A stretch of DNA of 45,418 bases from Anaerolineales bacterium. Lineage in GTDB: Bacteria > Chloroflexota > Anaerolineae > 4572-78 > NAK82. How positions within the stretch are numbered: position 1 is the stretch's first letter; each line of letters begins with the position of its first letter. The DNA lies in the NCBI GenBank assembly GCA_020343875.1, contig CP070811.1, positions 2,868,061 through 2,913,478 on the forward strand, read 5' to 3'. The notes under the pieces are model-generated. The model worked only from the letters and a program-made list of their open reading frames with translations, had not been told where the DNA came from and searched no databases. Shown here in pieces: positions 42,662-45,418 of the stretch. The translations under genes were made by a program, and so were the position numbers.

Positions 42662-43851
42662 AGCTCTTACATAATCGTCGGCTGATCGCCGTCTCGCTTG
42701 GTCATTTCACCCTTGATGTATTTGCCAGCATGGGCCCGGTGCTGCTGGCTTTTTTCAGCCTGCCCATGGGACTCAGCAACACGCAAGTCGGACTGGCAGC
42801 CGCTCTCTTCACCATTATCGCCTCGGCATTCCAACCAGTTTTTGGCTGGTTCGCTGATCGGTACGGGAGTCGCTGGTTTGGAGCGGGTGGCTTGCTGTGG
42901 ACATTGAGCTGGCTGGCATTGGCGGTGACCGTGGGAAGAAGCGGTATATTCCTGTTGTTTATGTTACCTTTTGTGCTGGCCGCTCTTGGCTCAGCTGCAT
43001 ACCATCCTCAGGGTACAATGAATGCTACCGATGTGGGCGAAGGCCGGGAAGCCAGCGGAGCTGCTGTTTTCTTCTTCTTCGGGCAGGTCGGCCTGGGACT
43101 GGGGCCGGCTGTGGGCGGCCTGATACTGGGCCGGGTTGGGCCAAGCGGCATACCTGTGTTGGCCCTAGTGGGATTGCCGGTGGTGTTTTGGCTGACCATG
43201 GTTCTGCGCCCTGCCCCCCACGCCCACCCTCCGGCAGGCCGCCAGCCAAGCCCGAAGGGCGCCCAACATCTGGCGCTGGGTGTGATCCTGGTCTTGGTTG
43301 GATTGACTGCGCTGCGGTCTTGGGCCAACTTTGGCATCGTGACCTTCCTGCCCAAATTCTACCAGGAAAAGGGCTGGAGCCCCGAAAGCTATGGGCTGGT
43401 CACTTCTATGTTGATGATAGGGTCGGCTGTCGGCGGGATCTTCGGAGGGCCGGCCGCCGACCGTTGGGGACGGCGATTGATTGTGGTTGGCACCCTGTTT
43501 GCCGCTGTTTTGCCTCTCCTCTTTTTGCCGCTGGTGGATGGCGCTGCTATCTTCGTCATTGCCGCCTTAGCCGGTGCTCTGATGGGAGCGTCGCAGAGCA
43601 TAATCGTGGTGCTGGCGCAGGCGTTGCTGCCCGGTGGCAAGGCAATGACTTCTGGCCTGACGCTGGGCTTTATGTTCGCTAGTGGGGCCGTGGGAGGCGT
43701 TGTCAATGGCCTTATGGCAGACAGCATAGGTCTGACTCTAACCCTACAATCGGTAGCTTTGGTTGCGTTTGGGGCGGCCTTGTGCGGGTTGGCTCTTCCC
43801 TCCACTCGCGTAAGAGCCCCTGAGGCCAGCCTGGAAGCTGGCCAGGCATGA
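42658..43851 (+). CDS. MFS transporter, possibly fosmidomycin-resistance-like efflux
   Basis: The 397-residue, twelve-span protein begins LIAVSLGHFTLDVFASMGPV and has the loop motif FGWFADRYGSRW. A second copy of that type is GGPAADRWGRR. Its ATG overlaps the preceding transporter stop (ATGA), so the two are translated together. The N-terminus resembles Fsr-type exporters, but the substrate is not assignable. Confidence 0.8.
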   Translation: MKLLHNRRLIAVSLGHFTLDVFASMGPVLLAFFSLPMGLSNTQVGLAAALFTIIASAFQPVFGWFADRYGSRWFGAGGLLWTLSWLALAVTVGRSGIFLLFMLPFVLAALGSAAYHPQGTMNATDVGEGREASGAAVFFFFGQVGLGLGPAVGGLILGRVGPSGIPVLALVGLPVVFWLTMVLRPAPHAHPPAGRQPSPKGAQHLALGVILVLVGLTALRSWANFGIVTFLPKFYQEKGWSPESYGLVTSMLMIGSAVGGIFGGPAADRWGRRLIVVGTLFAAVLPLLFLPLVDGAAIFVIAALAGALMGASQSIIVVLAQALLPGGKAMTSGLTLGFMFASGAVGGVVNGLMADSIGLTLTLQSVALVAFGAALCGLALPSTRVRAPEASLEAGQA

Positions 43852-44013
43852 CTGGTGGTGCGATAAGTCTGGCTCAAGATTGCGAAGTGCTCTTTGAGGT
43901 ACTGCGCTGGCGCCCGGTATCAGAATAAGTGCCGTTGCGCCTCCTCTTTGCCAATCTACCAATAAGAGCTGGCATTTTGAGGGGGTGGATCGCTTGTAGA
44001 GAAGGGGGGCAAA

Positions 44014-45354
44014 ATGGAAACAGACACAGGTACAGCAGCCGCGGTTTATGAAAAGGCCTATCGAAGGATCATAAACTCGTGGGCCATGTACGACTGGGCC
44101 AACTCGGCTTTTGCCACTACCATCATGGCAGCCATGTTCCCGCCCTTTTACCGCTCATTGGTGACTACTTCTGGCCTGGGTGAAGCGAATGCAACGGCGT
44201 ATTGGGCCTATACCACCTCCATTGCGCTGTTCTTGATCGCGATCTTGGCTCCTATGCTGGGAGCCATCTCCGACCACACCGGTGGCAAGAAACTCTACGT
44301 CGCTTTCTTCGCCGGATTGGGGGTCCTGTCAACAGCTCTGTTTGTATTTCTCGGAGATGATACATATGTCCTGGGCTCAGTCCTGTTTATTGGGGGCAAC
44401 GTGGGCTTTGCCGGTGCCAACATCTTCTACGAGTCGCTGCTGCCCCACATCGCCAGGAAGGACGACATTGACCAGATTTCGACGCGTGGCTACGCATTGG
44501 GTTATGTGGGAGGGGGCATACTGCTGGTCATCAACGTGCTATGGTTTATGAAACCGGCCTGGTTCTTCATGCCTGGCGTAGGCTTTGCGCTACGCGCTTC
44601 GTTCTTCAGCGTGGCGGTGTGGTGGGCGCTGTTTTCCATTCCCCTATTCCGAAATGTACCGGAGCCGCCGGTGGTACGGACCAGCCGCGAGCCCGCTAAC
44701 TTGTTCCAGGCCGGCTTTGGCCGCCTGGCGCATACCTTCCGCCAAATCACCCGATATAAGCAGTTGTTGCTGTTTCTGGTCGCCTTTTGGATTTACAACG
44801 ATGGTATCGGCACCATCATCAAAATGGCGACTGCCTACGGCGACGAGATTGGCATCAACCTGACTGACATGATCATTGCTCTTATCATCACTCAGTTTGT
44901 GGGGATACCCTTCTCGTTTGGGTTTGGCCGACTCGCCCGGCGCGTAGGCACCAAGCGTTCAATCCTGATAGGCCTGGGTGTATACACGCTGATCTCTATC
45001 GGGGGTTTCTTTATGCGGACTGCGACTCATTTTTACATCTTGGCCTTTGTGGTTGGTATGGTCCAGGGAGGCACACAGGCGCTCAGCCGTTCACTGTATG
45101 GGGCCATGATCCCCAAAAGCCAGTCCGCCGAGTTCTTCGGCTTCTTCAGCACCAGCTCCAAGTTCGCCGGGATTGTTGGACCGCTGCTATTTGGGGTAGT
45201 CAGCCAGCTGGCTGGAGGCAGTCGCCTGAGCATCGTCTCGCTGGTTGTCTTCTTTATCGTGGGGGGAGTCTTGCTCACGCGCGTGGACGAACAACAGGGC
45301 ATCCGCGTGGCGAGGCAGGAAGACGCAGCATTTGCGGTGGCGTCAGGGGTCTAG
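44014..45354 (+). CDS. MFS transporter of the UMF1/Atg22-like family
   Basis: The 446-residue protein starts with the family signature NSWAMYDWANSAFATTIMAAMFPPFYR, followed by APMLGAISDHTGGKK and later FWIYNDGIGTIIKMA, where the Asn-Asp pair is typical. It has about twelve spans. Atg22 exports amino acids from the yeast vacuole; the bacterial members are largely uncharacterised. GAAGGGGGG precedes the ATG. It lies 162 bases after the previous transporter gene, with no clear promoter or terminator seen between them. Confidence 0.85.
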   Translation: METDTGTAAAVYEKAYRRIINSWAMYDWANSAFATTIMAAMFPPFYRSLVTTSGLGEANATAYWAYTTSIALFLIAILAPMLGAISDHTGGKKLYVAFFAGLGVLSTALFVFLGDDTYVLGSVLFIGGNVGFAGANIFYESLLPHIARKDDIDQISTRGYALGYVGGGILLVINVLWFMKPAWFFMPGVGFALRASFFSVAVWWALFSIPLFRNVPEPPVVRTSREPANLFQAGFGRLAHTFRQITRYKQLLLFLVAFWIYNDGIGTIIKMATAYGDEIGINLTDMIIALIITQFVGIPFSFGFGRLARRVGTKRSILIGLGVYTLISIGGFFMRTATHFYILAFVVGMVQGGTQALSRSLYGAMIPKSQSAEFFGFFSTSSKFAGIVGPLLFGVVSQLAGGSRLSIVSLVVFFIVGGVLLTRVDEQQGIRVARQEDAAFAVASGV

Positions 45355-45418
45355 AACCTGGAAGATGAAATCTGAACTTTCCGCAGAGACAATCCGTGTT
45401 TGGCTGCGCACCCAGTAC

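Overview
This window looks like a chromosomal segment of an uncultured, probably anaerobic member of the Chloroflexota (Anaerolineae-like). That placement is an inference from overall character: moderately high G+C, many sensor kinase and NarL-type regulator genes, a short-form IF2, and a selenocysteine formate dehydrogenase next to Hdr-like genes. No rRNA, tRNA, CRISPR array, transposase or phage gene was seen. Both edges cut through ordinary chromosomal sequence.

Layout. Positions 1-4592 (+): a 5'-truncated response regulator, a multi-spanning histidine kinase and a membrane-anchored glycosidase-like protein. 4645-8000 (+): a promoter and three sugar or cyclitol enzymes, two of which match an IolN/IolO pair (3-dehydro-scyllo-inosose hydrolase and 5-keto-L-gluconate epimerase). 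8013-15863 (-): a formate dehydrogenase operon transcribed as fdhA (in-frame UGA read as Sec), fdhB, nrfD, fdhE, a cNMP-fold protein, fdhD and a second cNMP-fold protein. 16049-17846 (+): a divergent promoter, an unknown protein and an NAD-dependent epimerase. 17921-23651 (-): a sensor kinase with a periplasmic CXXCH motif, a NarL-type regulator, HdrD and HdrA in one tight operon. 23803-27741 (+): a strong promoter, a 24-codon leader ORF, an attenuator, and a heterodimeric ABC exporter with one degenerate ATP site. 27822-28775 (+): a zinc alcohol dehydrogenase. 28895-36331 (+): the nusA-ylxR-infB-rbfA-truB-ribF-thioesterase information-processing cluster, without rimP. 36528-38589 (+): a leaderless 33-codon ORF running into a terminator, then lepA. 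38639-45354 (+): an M32 carboxypeptidase, a TPR membrane protein and three MFS transporters.

How the parts may work together. The formate dehydrogenase would oxidise formate outside the membrane and pass electrons through FdhB and NrfD to quinone. HdrA and HdrD are soluble Fe-S/flavin proteins that move electrons between low-potential carriers and thiol or disulfide substrates. The neighbouring CXXCH kinase is a natural candidate for a redox or haem-based sensor of that metabolism. The fdhA/16.1-kb intergenic region and the kinase promoter share a 12-base word.

The most interesting element is the exporter leader. A promoter, ribosome-binding site, short ORF, antiterminator and terminator are arranged so that translation of the short ORF should decide whether the ABC exporter is transcribed. 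This resembles the logic known for Bacillus bmrB-bmrCD. A second short ORF coupled to a terminator lies upstream of lepA.
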